64,000 bases of DNA from Polynucleobacter sp. AP-Kaivos-20-H2 (GCF_018882215.1 NZ_JACVOX010000001.1:810637-874636), one strand, 5' to 3'. Shown: positions 1 to 11,788, numbered from the stretch's first letter. The notes: generated by a model from the letters alone, not told the origin. Numbers and translations: made by a program.

Positions 1-205
1 TACGCAAATAGCCCAAGACCAGCGCTTCTGGGGCGCTCCCCAAGGTCATGAGCGTTACGACTTCACGCTTATCCAAATAAATGGTTAAAGGGCGCTCCCC
101 AGGAATATGAGTCTTTTTTAAGCGGCCCAGCTCATCCATGACCTCGACCTCATGCACCAAGGGCACTGAGGCAGAAGACATCTGAATGGTTGGTTTTGCT
201 GCCAT
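1..205 (-). CDS. fdhD: FdhD, formate dehydrogenase sulfurtransferase (partial, N-terminus only)
   Basis: Only the first 68 codons are present; the gene runs off the left edge. The minus-strand ATG is at 205. The N-terminal part contains GERPLTIYLDKREVVTLMT followed by PEALVLGYL, which matches the conserved opening of FdhD. In that family the protein carries sulfur from the cysteine desulfurase IscS to the molybdenum cofactor of formate dehydrogenase in the cytoplasm. No formate dehydrogenase subunit is in the window. The gene is divergent from metG. Formate made by the oxalate cluster further right would be a substrate for the enzyme FdhD matures, but this link is inference. Confidence 0.85.
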   Translation of the reverse strand, partial: MAAKPTIQMSSASVPLVHEVEVMDELGRLKKTHIPGERPLTIYLDKREVVTLMTLGSAPEALVLGYLR

Positions 206-257
206 AAAATACTCTCTAAGGTCGGGCTGAACTCAATTTTATCGGGGTTTAGGAACA

Positions 258-267
258 CTCCGCGGAG
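258..267. promoter_or_regulatory. 10-bp palindrome in the fdhD-metG intergenic region
   Basis: CTCCGCGGAG is a perfect palindrome in the 161-bp gap between the divergent starts of fdhD and metG. It could be an operator for either gene. No regulator is recognisable from the sequence, and a GC palindrome of this length can occur by chance. Confidence 0.2.
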
Positions 268-366
268 CTTTACTTTAACCGCAGACTAAAATCACTGCAT
301 TAGCCAGCATAATTGAGTGCTGCACCCTATTTAACCTTCTTACTTTCTTATTTAAGTCCGTATTAC

Positions 367-2037
367 ATGAGCAGTTCTCAACGCCGCCTTCTTGTTACCT
401 CCGCACTGCCGTATGCCAATGGTCAGATTCATATTGGCCATTTGGTGGAATACGTACAGACCGATATTTGGGCTCGCTTTCAAAGAATGCGTGGTCACGA
501 GGTGCATTACGTTGGCGCTGATGACACACATGGCACCCCTATCATGTTGCGCGCTGAAAAAGAAGGCATCACCCCTAAAGAACTCATTGCTAATGTTTGG
601 AAAGAACATAAGCGCGACTTTGATAACTTCCTCATCTCATTTGATAACTACTACACCACAGATAGTCCCGAGAATGAGAAGTTAGCGCAAAGTATTTATC
701 TCAAGCTGCGTGATGCTGGCTTGATTGAAAAGCGTGCGATTGAGCAAGCTTACGATCCTGTTAAAGAAATGTTCTTACCGGATCGCTTCATCAAAGGTGA
801 GTGCCCTAAGTGCGGCGCTAAAGATCAGTATGGTGACAACTGCGAAAAGTGTGGCGCAACGTATTCACCTACTGATTTAAAGAATCCTTTCTCAGTAGTG
901 AGTGGTGCAACACCCATTAAAAAGATTTCGGATCACTACTTCTTTAAGTTGTCTGATCCACGTTGCGAAGAGTTTTTACGCGACTGGACCCAAGTTAAAA
1001 CACCGTTGCAACCAGAAGCTCGCAATAAGATGAAGGAATGGGTTGGCCAGCCTGGCGAAAGCAAGCTGGGCGACTGGGATATCTCCCGCGACGCCCCGTA
1101 TTTCGGGTTTGAGATCCCTGACGCGCCAGGCAAGTATTTCTATGTGTGGCTTGATGCCCCAATCGGCTACTATGCCAGCTTCCTCAATTACTGCCAGACT
1201 AAAGGCCTTAATTTTGATGAATGGGTAAAGCCAGATACCACTACCGAGCAATACCACTTCATCGGCAAAGATATTCTGTATTTCCATACCCTCTTCTGGC
1301 CAGCTACTTTGAAGTTTGCCGGCTATCGCACGCCAACCAACGTATTTGCTCATGGCTTCTTAACCGTAGATGGCGAGAAGATGAGTAAGTCACGCGGCAC
1401 TTTAATTTCTGCAAACAGCGTGATTGAGTGCGGCTTTAATCCTGAGTGGTTCCGCTATTACTTTGCGACTAAGCTAAATGACAGCATGGAAGATTTAGAT
1501 TTAAATCTTCAAGACTTTGTTGCACGCGTGAATAGCGATCTACTCGGTAAGTACATCAATATTGCCAGCCGTAGCGCAGGCTTCTTAGTAAAGCGATTTG
1601 GTGGTGTAGTTTCTGATGAAGCAATGAGTAATCCATTGCTCAAAGAGATTACTGCTGCTAGCGAAAAAATAGCTGAACTCTATGAGGGGCGCGAATATGC
1701 AAAAGCACTGCGTACCGTGATGGAGTTGGCTGACAAAGTTAACGGCTTTGTAGATGAGAACAAGCCATGGGAAATCGCTAAAGATCTAGAACGTGAAGCG
1801 GATTTGCAGCGGATTTGCAGCATTACGCTGGAAGCATTCCGGATGATGAGTCTGTACCTCAAGCCAGTGATTCCTCAAGTTGCAGCTGGAGTTGAAGAAT
1901 TCTTCTCCTTGCCACCCCTTTCCTGGTCAGACATTAATACTCCGCTCTCCAGCAAGAACCCTATCAAGCCCTATAAGCACCTCATGACCCGAGTAGAAGC
2001 CCCTCAAATTGAGGCTTTGCTGGCTGCAAACTTGTAA
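367..2037 (+). CDS. metG: Methionyl-tRNA synthetase, short form
   Basis: Charges tRNA-Met with methionine. The 556-residue protein begins [19 protein letters not shown]; an upstream in-frame TTG at 313 would add an unconserved leader, so the ATG at 367 was chosen. Visible marks are the class I signature IHIGH near residue 25, a zinc knuckle with CPKC and CEKC pairs near 145-160, and the KMSKS loop ([10 protein letters not shown]) near 340, followed by the helical anticodon-binding domain. The protein stops after that domain. Many bacterial MetRS proteins, such as the 677-residue E. coli enzyme, carry an extra C-terminal EMAP/Trbp111-like tRNA-binding and dimerisation domain, which is absent here. 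The next gene begins 103 bp downstream with no remnant of that domain. Confidence 0.96.
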   Translation: MSSSQRRLLVTSALPYANGQIHIGHLVEYVQTDIWARFQRMRGHEVHYVGADDTHGTPIMLRAEKEGITPKELIANVWKEHKRDFDNFLISFDNYYTTDSPENEKLAQSIYLKLRDAGLIEKRAIEQAYDPVKEMFLPDRFIKGECPKCGAKDQYGDNCEKCGATYSPTDLKNPFSVVSGATPIKKISDHYFFKLSDPRCEEFLRDWTQVKTPLQPEARNKMKEWVGQPGESKLGDWDISRDAPYFGFEIPDAPGKYFYVWLDAPIGYYASFLNYCQTKGLNFDEWVKPDTTTEQYHFIGKDILYFHTLFWPATLKFAGYRTPTNVFAHGFLTVDGEKMSKSRGTLISANSVIECGFNPEWFRYYFATKLNDSMEDLDLNLQDFVARVNSDLLGKYINIASRSAGFLVKRFGGVVSDEAMSNPLLKEITAASEKIAELYEGREYAKALRTVMELADKVNGFVDENKPWEIAKDLEREADLQRICSITLEAFRMMSLYLKPVIPQVAAGVEEFFSLPPLSWSDINTPLSSKNPIKPYKHLMTRVEAPQIEALLAANL

Positions 2038-2057
2038 AAATAGCCCTAAAAAGCACC

Positions 2058-2063
2058 TATAAT
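2058..2063 (+). promoter_or_regulatory. Candidate -10 element for the DUF3460-scpA-panC operon
   Basis: TATAAT lies 78 bp before the DUF3460 start in the 103-bp gap after metG. A TTGTAA lies upstream, but its 20-bp spacing is longer than ideal, so the -35 assignment is doubtful. Confidence 0.35.
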
Positions 2064-2140
2064 GGCGGTTGTAGTCCCTAGATAACTTTACGAATTAATT
2101 TCATAAGTTATTGAATTTATTTAGTATTTTAGGAAATGCC

Positions 2141-2321
2141 ATGGCAAGATATCAATCTGAAATCACCCAGTTCTTAACTGAACTCAAAACCGAGCATCCA
2201 AACCTCGAGGCTGAACAACAAGCCGGTCGCGCCCTCCTGTGGGATAAAGAACCATTGAGCGTTGAGGATCAGCGCCGCGCCAAAGAGGCAAAACTCAAGC
2301 AACGCGCCTACGTGTACTCGA

Positions 2322-2329
<8 letters not shown>
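2141..2329 (+). CDS. DUF3460 family small protein
   Basis: A 62-residue acidic-to-basic helical protein beginning MARYQSEITQFLTELK. It resembles the DUF3460 family, found mainly in Burkholderiales next to scpA; its function is unknown. The ATG at 2141 is preferred over the in-frame TTG at 2111 because the conserved sequence starts there. No signal peptide, membrane segment or cysteine is present. Its last 8 bases overlap the scpA start, so the two are probably translationally coupled. The context suggests a chromosome-related or housekeeping role, but this is only an inference from position. Confidence 0.8.
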
Positions 2330-4057
<1,728 letters not shown>

Positions 4058-4070
4058 GTCAAAATATTGA

Positions 4071-4559
4071 TCAAGCCCTTGTAAGGGTCTCAATAGCCTT
4101 GATGTTGTCTGCAGAGTGGCCAAATTCTCTTAACAAGATCTCCCGCTGACCAATTTCAAAATCTGCAAACTCGAAACCGGGTGCTACAGCACAGCTCACT
4201 AAGCAAAACGAGTCTTGATGCATGGGTTTAGCAGCAAACCAAGTATTGGCAGGAATAGTAGCCTGCAAGCATTTCGAATCCAGCCCCAATTGAATGGTTT
4301 GAATCTCTTTGTTTTCATCAAAAAAGTAGATGATGACATCGCAGCCGCCATGAAAGTACCAAGTCTCATCTGATTTAATGCGATGCCATGATGAAAAGTC
4401 TTCACCCGCTAAAAGATAGTAAATACTGGTGTAGGCACTCTTTTGTCCTGCGCCTTCAGCACTAACAATAGTTTGCGATCGATACATTTCTCGATAAAAG
4501 CCACCCTCAGGATGTGGGAGAAGCTTGAGATCATCAACGAGAGAATTTACTGTTTGCAT
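4071..4559 (-). CDS. Cupin, DUF985 family
   Basis: A 162-residue cytoplasmic cupin of the DUF985/YML079w-like type. Supporting motifs are LKLLPHPEGGFYREMYRS at the N-terminus, TSIYYLLAGEDFSSWHRI, DETWYFHGG (the cupin metal-box region) and the C-terminal VAPGFEFADFEIG. Members are beta-barrel proteins of undetermined enzymatic activity, and the substrate cannot be read from the sequence. It follows the APC permease gene by only 6 bp on the same strand and is probably its operon partner, so a role in amino-acid or small-molecule metabolism is possible. Confidence 0.82.
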   Translation of the reverse strand: MQTVNSLVDDLKLLPHPEGGFYREMYRSQTIVSAEGAGQKSAYTSIYYLLAGEDFSSWHRIKSDETWYFHGGCDVIIYFFDENKEIQTIQLGLDSKCLQATIPANTWFAAKPMHQDSFCLVSCAVAPGFEFADFEIGQREILLREFGHSADNIKAIETLTRA

Positions 4560-4565
4560 ATATGC

Positions 4566-6005
4566 CTATCGAGCTCTATATATTTCTGCAGCAGCATTTT
4601 GCTCGATGACTTTTTTCTTAAAGGCTGCGATCAATGCTTTCTGATTCAGGCTTCTACGAGTCTTAAACCAGTAGAAGAATCCAAGCACCACAAACCATAA
4701 TGGCAAGAAGTACAGCGCAATGCGTGTGTTCTCATTTAGGCCTAGAGCGTAGATGACAATAGCAAAAAATATAAATGCAACATAAATCATCGTTTTACCC
4801 AGAGGGGTCTTAAACTTCGACTCATCATGAACCTGGGGTAAACGCTTGCGATATGCGAGATAGGCCAACAAAATCATTGACCAAATATAAATAAAGAGAA
4901 TGGCTGTTACGCTGCCAACCAATTCAAATGCACTCATCATGGACTGTGTAGTTGTCAGTATGAGGGATGCCGATAGCACAAGCCCTGTTCCAAAAAAGAT
5001 GCCGCCAGTCGGAATCTTATGGGAAGACAACTTTCCAAAGATAGATGGCGCATGATGATTCTTTGCTAGACCATACACCATGCGTGATGTAGCGTAGATG
5101 CCGCTATTGCTCGAAGACGTTGCTGAACTAATCACCACGCCGTTAATCAAGGATGTAGCACTCACCATACCCACCAGCGAAAACATGCCAACAAAAGGAC
5201 TTTCGTCAGGAGAGATATCCACCCAAGGAGTCACCATCATTAAAACCATGACAGTGCCAATATAGAAAATCATGATGCGGAATGGAATTTTATGAATCGC
5301 ATCAGGCAGCATCCGCTCTGGATCCTTTGTTTCTGCCATCATGGTGCCAATGATTTCCATCCCAGCAAATGCGAAGATGGCGGTCTGTAGACCCCCCAGC
5401 AAGCCCGAGACCCCATTAGGAAACAGTCCCCCGTAGGACCATAGGTTGCTAATATGAGCAGTAACCCCACTCGGAGAAACAAAGCCAGTAATGCATAAGT
5501 AAATCCCGAGAGCAATCAGACTAATAATGGCAATCACTTTGATGATGGCTAACCAAAACTCTAGCTCCCCAAATGCTTTAACGCTAAGAATATTTAATGC
5601 GAGCAATAAAAGCACAATAGAAAGAGCGGATATCCAAGGGGGTAAGTTAGGCCACCAGAAAGCAATATAGCCAGTAATCGCAATAATCTCAGCAATCGCA
5701 GCCACGATCCATGCAAACCAATACGTCCAGCCCATAAAAAATCCTGCTGAGGGCCCCAACAAGTCCTCACAAAAATCAACAAAGGATTTGTAATTGAGAT
5801 TCGATAGGAGCAACTCTCCCATAGCCCGCATCACAAAATATAAGATGCAGCCAATGACGGCATAAATCAAAATGATGCTGGGGCCAGCAATGGATATGGT
5901 CTTTCCAGAGCCCATGAATAAGCCGGTGCCAATACAACCGCCGATAGCGATCATTTCGATTTGTCGCTGACCTAAACCGCGCTCTAATTTATGATTACTT
6001 TCCAT
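4566..6005 (-). CDS. Amino acid permease (APC superfamily, CycA/AAT-like)
   Basis: A 479-residue inner-membrane transporter with about 12 hydrophobic segments. The start MESNHKLERGLGQRQIEMIA leads into IGGCIGTGLFMGSGKTI, the consensus TM1 break of the amino-acid transporter family that includes CycA, AroP and GabP. A further signature is FAFAGMEIIGTMMAE near residues 210-225. By similarity it is a proton-coupled amino-acid importer; the D-alanine/D-serine/glycine subgroup is plausible but not proven. It lies 37 bp behind the ABC importer genes on the same strand, so it may be expressed with them. Confidence 0.88.
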   Translation of the reverse strand: MESNHKLERGLGQRQIEMIAIGGCIGTGLFMGSGKTISIAGPSIILIYAVIGCILYFVMRAMGELLLSNLNYKSFVDFCEDLLGPSAGFFMGWTYWFAWIVAAIAEIIAITGYIAFWWPNLPPWISALSIVLLLLALNILSVKAFGELEFWLAIIKVIAIISLIALGIYLCITGFVSPSGVTAHISNLWSYGGLFPNGVSGLLGGLQTAIFAFAGMEIIGTMMAETKDPERMLPDAIHKIPFRIMIFYIGTVMVLMMVTPWVDISPDESPFVGMFSLVGMVSATSLINGVVISSATSSSNSGIYATSRMVYGLAKNHHAPSIFGKLSSHKIPTGGIFFGTGLVLSASLILTTTQSMMSAFELVGSVTAILFIYIWSMILLAYLAYRKRLPQVHDESKFKTPLGKTMIYVAFIFFAIVIYALGLNENTRIALYFLPLWFVVLGFFYWFKTRRSLNQKALIAAFKKKVIEQNAAAEIYRAR

Positions 6006-6042
6006 ACAAATCCAATTTCTGGTGAAACAAATTTAGCTGAAT

Positions 6043-6714
6043 TTAGCTAATCGGTATTAGCACCCGCCGCTCAATCCTTCTAGCAACTAAGACAATCACG
6101 GAAACCAAGAGTAAATATACTAAAGCGGTGAGTAAGTAGGCTTTGAAAAACTGAAAATTAGTGGAGGCCAACTCTTGCATGCGGGCAAAGAACTCGGTGT
6201 ACTGAATCAAAAACGTAATCGAGCTGTCTTTAAGGTTGCCTATTACTTGGTTGGTTAGTGCTGGCACTGAAGTACGCAATACTTGCGGCAGAGTAATTAA
6301 ACGAAATACCTGTGACGGCTTAAAGCCTTGTGCTCTAGCAGCCTCTAACTGAGTCTTATCCAGGCCATTAAATGCCGTCTTTAGATATGCAGCATTGTAA
6401 GCAGCCACATTTAAGGTAAATCCGATGACCGCCACTGTAAATGGATTGAGTCGGACCCCCCATTGAGGGAGTCCGTAATACATTAAGAACAAAAGCACGA
6501 TCAAAGGCATGCCAATAAAAAAGGAAATATAGCCATTAATGGCATTGCGGATCAAGACATTCTTACTGAGCGTCAGATAGAAGACAAAAACACCTAATAA
6601 AAATCCTGTAATGCTAATTACAACTGCTAATTGGAGAGTATTGGAAAGTCCAGCCAATATGAGCGGCATCTGCTCAAGAAGGTCACGCTCAAAACCGCTC
6701 CAAGATCCTGCCAT
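6043..6714 (-). CDS. Polar amino acid ABC transporter permease, second subunit
   Basis: A 223-residue inner-membrane subunit of the HisMQ/GlnP type with about five membrane helices. The ATPase-contacting EAA loop is visible as EAARAQGFKPSQVFRLITLPQ near residues 123-142 (the motif itself is shorter). The N-terminal NTLQLAVVISITGFLLG is typical of this family. It follows the ATPase gene by 2 bp and would form a heterodimer with the permease at 7442-8101. The substrate cannot be deduced, but polar amino acids are the usual cargo. Confidence 0.9.
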   Translation of the reverse strand: MAGSWSGFERDLLEQMPLILAGLSNTLQLAVVISITGFLLGVFVFYLTLSKNVLIRNAINGYISFFIGMPLIVLLFLMYYGLPQWGVRLNPFTVAVIGFTLNVAAYNAAYLKTAFNGLDKTQLEAARAQGFKPSQVFRLITLPQVLRTSVPALTNQVIGNLKDSSITFLIQYTEFFARMQELASTNFQFFKAYLLTALVYLLLVSVIVLVARRIERRVLIPIS

Positions 6715-6716
6715 GA

Positions 6717-7445
6717 CTACTCTCTCTTACCAAAAAAAGCTTGCAGCTCTGGATCAGAATGATTGTTGGCAAGAACATCAATGCGCTCGTCTGCACGAAT
6801 GACACCCTTATCCAAAAATAGCACCCGATCTGAAATGGCACTTGCTAAACCCAAGTCATGAGTTACACAAATCATGGTGATTCCATTGTGGTGCAGGCGA
6901 TTTATGAGATCTCCCACATCACGAGACATGATGGGATCCAGTGCTGAGGTTGGCTCGTCCAGCAGTAGTACTGCTGGATCCATGGCTAGAGCCCGCGCAA
7001 TAGCAACACGCTGCTTCTGTCCGCCGGATAACTGAGAAGGATATTTACTTTGATGAGGCGTCATCTCAAATCGAGACAGCTCATGTAAGGCCTTTTCATT
7101 GGCCTCTTTAAGTCCCATACCCTCTAATTTACGTAATGCTAATGTGACGTTTTTTAAGACAGTGAGATGGCTATACAAAGCAAATTGCTGAAATACAAAG
7201 CCAATCTGCTTGCGCAATTGCTGCACATCTACATTGGGGCCCAGGATCTCATTGCCCTTAAAACGAATTGATCCGGAGGTAGGCTCTACTAAGCGATTCA
7301 AGCATCTTAAGAGAGTAGATTTACCACTCCCCGAAGAACCCATCAGGACTTTCACTTCGCCCTGCTGTAAATCCAGATTAATCCCGGAGAGTACTAACTG
7401 ACCCTCAAATTCCTTAGTGAGGTCTCGGATGGTGATGACGGTCAT
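6717..7445 (-). CDS. Polar amino acid ABC transporter ATPase
   Basis: A 242-residue nucleotide-binding subunit of the GlnQ/HisP type. Walker A is GSSGSGKST near residues 36-44, the Q loop is in FVFQQFALYSHLTV, the signature is LSGGQKQRVAIARALAMDP, Walker B is VLLLDEPTSALDP, and the switch histidine is in CVTHDLG. It overlaps the upstream permease by 4 bases and lies 2 bp before the downstream one, so all three are translationally linked. It energises import of an amino acid captured by the lipoprotein encoded at 8122-8874. Confidence 0.95.
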   Translation of the reverse strand: MTVITIRDLTKEFEGQLVLSGINLDLQQGEVKVLMGSSGSGKSTLLRCLNRLVEPTSGSIRFKGNEILGPNVDVQQLRKQIGFVFQQFALYSHLTVLKNVTLALRKLEGMGLKEANEKALHELSRFEMTPHQSKYPSQLSGGQKQRVAIARALAMDPAVLLLDEPTSALDPIMSRDVGDLINRLHHNGITMICVTHDLGLASAISDRVLFLDKGVIRADERIDVLANNHSDPELQAFFGKRE

Positions 7446-8101
7446 ACTGCTGCTTCTTTCATACCTGGAATCTCATAATGTTTTTGAATCAACTGAACAC
7501 CCAATAACAAGATCCGATAAATAACAAAATAAAGGACTCCAACCATCAGATAAACATCAATTCCCTTTAGGGTATTGGCTGTCAATGTCATGGCCTCCTT
7601 GGTGATCTCTGGAATACCAACGGTGTAGGCAAAAGGAGAATATTTCAGAACGGAGGTAAATTCATTTACCATGCCAGGAATGGAAAAGCGGAGCATCTGC
7701 GGAATCTCAATATAACGAAGCACCTGGATGCGACTCATGCCCATTGCCTGTGCGGCAACTATCTCGGCTGGGTCGACAGAATTAAATGCTCCACGAAAGA
7801 CCTCTGTAAGATAAGCACCAGCCACTAAACCTAGGCTAAGCGCCATTGCCATTAAAGGCGGTGGTTTAAGGCCAATTCCGGGAAGGCCAAAGTACACCAT
7901 AAACAGGAGAACAAGTACCGGCACTCCCCTAAAGACGTAGGTGTAGATATCAATCAGAAATGAAACACTTCTGATGGAGAGTCGATGAAGACTAGAAAGC
8001 AGTAGACCGACAACAAGGCCGGTCACACTGCAAACCAGTGTCACGATAACTGTGTAGACAACACCCTTACAGAGCTCCAGCAGAATATCTAAAAGACTCA
8101 T
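7442..8101 (-). CDS. Polar amino acid ABC transporter permease, first subunit
   Basis: A 219-residue inner-membrane protein of the HisMQ family with about five membrane helices. It starts GVVYTVIVTLVCSVTGLVVG and has an EAA loop around AAQAMGMSRIQVLRYIEIPQ near residues 130-149. It is paralogous to the permease at 6043-6714. It lies 20 bp behind the binding-protein gene and overlaps the ATPase gene by 4 bases, completing a standard SBP-permease-ATPase-permease operon. Confidence 0.9.
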   Translation of the reverse strand: MSLLDILLELCKGVVYTVIVTLVCSVTGLVVGLLLSSLHRLSIRSVSFLIDIYTYVFRGVPVLVLLFMVYFGLPGIGLKPPPLMAMALSLGLVAGAYLTEVFRGAFNSVDPAEIVAAQAMGMSRIQVLRYIEIPQMLRFSIPGMVNEFTSVLKYSPFAYTVGIPEITKEAMTLTANTLKGIDVYLMVGVLYFVIYRILLLGVQLIQKHYEIPGMKEAAV

Positions 8102-8121
8102 GACGAACTTTTGCTAGAGGA

Positions 8122-8916
<795 letters not shown>

Positions 8917-9060
8917 TTAAACAAGCTAATTCATGTCAATTAGCCTTAAAAGCATTCCATCAAAAGATAGCAGCGGAATGGCTATTTGTAAATGATGATT
9001 CTAAGGCAAGGGCTGGTGAGCATCACGATTGATAACCTATTTGGTTATTTGCCAAACGAT

Positions 9061-9993
9061 CTAAAGAGCGAAGAACTGCCCTATTTCTAGATTCAATTCT
9101 TTGGCCAGCTCAGCACCAGTTACCTTGCCCGCAGCGCCTTTAGCCTTCAGGACCTCAATCTGTCCACCATGGCAGGTGATGAAGAATGAATCAAGCGTAA
9201 TCTGCGTTACTTCCCCAGGCTTGCCTTTGACGGCGCCAAAGGTTGCAGCAACGTGCTTATGGCAATCGTAGATCTGTACTTTTTGTTCGCCAAACTTAGT
9301 CCATGCACCAGGCGCAGGATTGCTTGCGCGAATCAGGTTATAGATTTGACTGATGTGTGTTGCCCAATGAATCTGTGCTGCATCAACACCAAACCAACCT
9401 TCATAGTTCGCTTGTGATTCATCTTGAACAATTTCTTGATGCTTACCAGCAACTACCAGATCAGCAGTCTCTAGGAGAGCTTGCACACCGATCGGGAATA
9501 AATGATCAAAGTAGATCTTGCCTAATGTGTCATTAGGCCCTATAGCTACTTCTTTTTGCACAATCACTTCGCCTTCATCCAAACCATCGGATGGGCGGAA
9601 GATAGTTAAGCCTGTTTTCTCTTCACCTAATGCAATTGCCCAATTGATAGCGCTCGGACCGCGATACTTGGGCAGCAAGGATGGATGATATTGAATCGTG
9701 CCGTGCTTTGGAATCTTACAAAGCTCTTGCGGTACAAACTGAAGCACATAAGCCATTACACAGATGTCTGCATTGGCGTCAATCATGGCTTGGGCAGCCT
9801 CTGGGCCCTTCAGTGAAGCGAACTGCAAGGGGGTTAAACCCCTTGCTAACGCCGCTTCTTTTAAGACTTCGGGTTTGCTTGATTTAGGATTGTCGGGTGG
9901 GCAGAAAACAGCAACGACTTCATCGCCGCGATCTAAAAAGGCTTCTAATGACGCTTTGCCAAAATCCGCACTCCCAATTAAAGCAACCCGCAT
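9061..9993 (-). CDS. Formyltransferase family protein, like the 10-formyl-THF hydrolase domain of ALDH1L1
   Basis: A 310-residue protein with an N-terminal formyl_transf_N fold (MRVALIGSADFGKASLEAF, then YHPSLLPKYRGPSAINWAI near 100-120) and a C-terminal Fmt-like domain (PAPGAWTKFGEQKVQIYDC). It resembles the hydrolase half of mammalian 10-formyltetrahydrofolate dehydrogenase more than methionyl-tRNA formyltransferase. The usual N-x-H-x-S-L-L-P motif reads Q-Y-H here, so the catalytic Asn is replaced, as it also is (by Ile) in the ALDH1L1 domain. The His and the later Asp (SDGLDEGEVIVQKE) remain. One base separates it from the upstream formyl-CoA transferase stop, so the two are coupled. A role in handling formyl groups from oxalate is inferred; the acceptor is unknown. 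Confidence 0.8.
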   Translation of the reverse strand: MRVALIGSADFGKASLEAFLDRGDEVVAVFCPPDNPKSSKPEVLKEAALARGLTPLQFASLKGPEAAQAMIDANADICVMAYVLQFVPQELCKIPKHGTIQYHPSLLPKYRGPSAINWAIALGEEKTGLTIFRPSDGLDEGEVIVQKEVAIGPNDTLGKIYFDHLFPIGVQALLETADLVVAGKHQEIVQDESQANYEGWFGVDAAQIHWATHISQIYNLIRASNPAPGAWTKFGEQKVQIYDCHKHVAATFGAVKGKPGEVTQITLDSFFITCHGGQIEVLKAKGAAGKVTGAELAKELNLEIGQFFAL

Positions 9994-9994
9994 C

Positions 9995-11242
9995 TTAGAT
10001 CACCTTATCATGACGAAGAGAAATCAATTCATCGGTTGAGTAACCTAACTCACTGAGAATCTCATCAGTATGCTCACCGAGTAATGGTGAACGAGTCACA
10101 TCAGTTGGGCTATCAGACATCTTGATTGGGTTACCAACAGTGAGGTACTTGCCACGAATTGGATGATCTACTTCAACTACAGTACCAGTGGCACGTAATG
10201 CAGGCTCCTCAGCAATTTCTTTCATAGACAGAATTGGGCCACATGGAACATCATACTTATTCAATATATCCATCACCTCAAATTTACTCAGGGTCATAGT
10301 CCATTTTTCGATCTCACCAAAAATTTCCATGAGATGTGGCAAGCGCGCCATTGGGGATGCAAAACGTACATCCGTAATCCAGCTTTCATGGCCGATTACT
10401 TTGCAAATCGCTTCCCATACCGGGGCTTGTACCACTACATATATGTACGCATTTGGATCTGTTTCCCAACCTTTGCACTTCACAATCCAGCCCGGCTGAC
10501 CACCGCCAGAAGCATTGCCAGCACGAGGTACAGCATCACCAAACTCGCCATTTGGGTACTGTGGATACTCTTGCATCGTACCGTTACGCTCTAGACGCTG
10601 TTGATCACGCAATTTGACGCGGCACAAGTTCAATACTGCATCTTGCATAGCTGCCAATACTTTCTGACCACGGCCAGAGTGAGTACGTTGGTATAGAGCT
10701 GTAACAATACCAAGCGCTAAATGCAAACCGGTTCCGCTATCGCCAATTTGTGCGCCTGTGACCATTGGAGGGCCATCATCAAAACCTGTAGTTGATGCAG
10801 AACCGCCTGCGCATTGCGCTACGTTCTCATACACTTTGCAATCTTCGTAGGGACCAGGGCCAAAACCTTTTACTGAAGCCATGATCATCATTGGGTTGAG
10901 CTCTTGAATACGCTCCCAAGAAAATCCCATGCGATCGAGTGCGCCTGGTGCAAAGTTCTCCACCAATACGTCGCACTCCTTAATCAGGCGCTCCAGAATT
11001 TCTTTACCCTTTTGGGTTTTAGTATTCACAGTAATGGAACGCTTGTTATGGTTCAACATCGTGAAATACAAACTGTCTGCATCAGGAATGTCGCGCAATT
11101 GACCGCGCGTTGCATCACCTTCGCCTGATTTTTCTACCTTGATCACATCCGCACCAAACCAAGCCAGTAACTGAGTACAGGTTGGGCCTGATTGAACGTG
11201 CGTAAAGTCGAGGACTTTGATCCCCTCTAGTGCTTTTGCCAT
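9995..11242 (-). CDS. Formyl-CoA:oxalate CoA-transferase paralogue, divergent copy
   Basis: A 415-residue class III CoA-transferase that moves CoA from formyl-CoA to oxalate. The CoA-binding start is [19 protein letters not shown], and the catalytic Asp is Asp168 in [12 protein letters not shown]. It aligns along its length with the second copy at 11894-13144, but differs at positions that are functional in Oxalobacter formigenes FRC (numbering recalled from the literature): Ser for Ala18, Lys for Arg38 and SGGGQP for the mobile GGGGQP loop. Gln48 replaces Trp48, as in E. coli YfdW. It may prefer a different CoA acceptor. It is followed after one base by the formyltransferase gene. The PAS gene and a 117-bp gap lie upstream. 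Confidence 0.88.
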   Translation of the reverse strand: MAKALEGIKVLDFTHVQSGPTCTQLLAWFGADVIKVEKSGEGDATRGQLRDIPDADSLYFTMLNHNKRSITVNTKTQKGKEILERLIKECDVLVENFAPGALDRMGFSWERIQELNPMMIMASVKGFGPGPYEDCKVYENVAQCAGGSASTTGFDDGPPMVTGAQIGDSGTGLHLALGIVTALYQRTHSGRGQKVLAAMQDAVLNLCRVKLRDQQRLERNGTMQEYPQYPNGEFGDAVPRAGNASGGGQPGWIVKCKGWETDPNAYIYVVVQAPVWEAICKVIGHESWITDVRFASPMARLPHLMEIFGEIEKWTMTLSKFEVMDILNKYDVPCGPILSMKEIAEEPALRATGTVVEVDHPIRGKYLTVGNPIKMSDSPTDVTRSPLLGEHTDEILSELGYSTDELISLRHDKVI

Positions 11243-11314
11243 GATTTAAGTCCTAATAAGAATGAAAATTTTGAATTAAGGAATTTTACCAGTGGGATAA
11301 AGAGAAAGATTGGG

Positions 11315-11335
11315 TGTGCCCTATTTTTGGGCACA
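11315..11335. other. Stem-loop between the PAS gene and the divergent CoA-transferase gene
   Basis: TGTGCCC and GGGCACA form a perfect 7-bp stem around a 7-base loop, 25 bp past the PAS stop codon. There is no good T-run on either strand, so a simple intrinsic terminator is not well supported. It may protect a transcript end or regulate the downstream CoA-transferase. Confidence 0.35.
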
Positions 11336-11359
11336 GACGCCGTCTAAGACTGTATATAG

Positions 11360-11788
11360 CTAGATTTGGGCATCTTCAAGATCGGCAATCCTTTTTTTAA
11401 GCGTCCTTTCTTGAGCAAAACGCTCGGTTTCATCCCGAATGGTTGCCACAATCCCATTGACCTTCTGATGTTCATCAAAAAGCATGCCAACTGTAAAAGC
11501 GATTGAGAGCATGCCACCGCTCTTGTGGAGAGCTGGCACTTTTAACAACGATGAGCCATAACGCGTGATACCAGTTTCCATGGACTTACGGCAGCCCTCG
11601 TTATGGCGATGGCGTTGACGCTCCGGAACAATTAAATCCAAAGTATTACCTAAAGCCTCCGACTCGGAGTAACCAAAGATACGAGTAGCTGCGGGATTCC
11701 ACAGCACAATTTTTTCATGTGCATCGACAACGATGATCGCATCTCCAACACACTCTACTAATTGAACTAAATCAATATTGGTATTCAT
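11360..11788 (-). CDS. Single-domain PAS sensor protein
   Basis: A 142-residue soluble protein consisting almost only of one PAS/PAC domain. The PAS core shows CVGDAIIVVDAHEKIVLWNP and AATRIFGYSESEALGN, and the PAC end is VNGIVATIRDETERFAQE, followed by a short coiled tail that would normally link to an output domain. No kinase, GGDEF or HTH domain follows. PERQRHRHNEG places His62 at about the same spacing as the haem-ligating His of FixL, but the distal Arg of FixL is not conserved, so haem binding is uncertain. It sits between two CoA-transferase genes of the oxalate cluster. It may signal through protein contacts, perhaps with the Crp/Fnr regulator; this is inference. Confidence 0.8.
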   Translation of the reverse strand: MNTNIDLVQLVECVGDAIIVVDAHEKIVLWNPAATRIFGYSESEALGNTLDLIVPERQRHRHNEGCRKSMETGITRYGSSLLKVPALHKSGGMLSIAFTVGMLFDEHQKVNGIVATIRDETERFAQERTLKKRIADLEDAQI

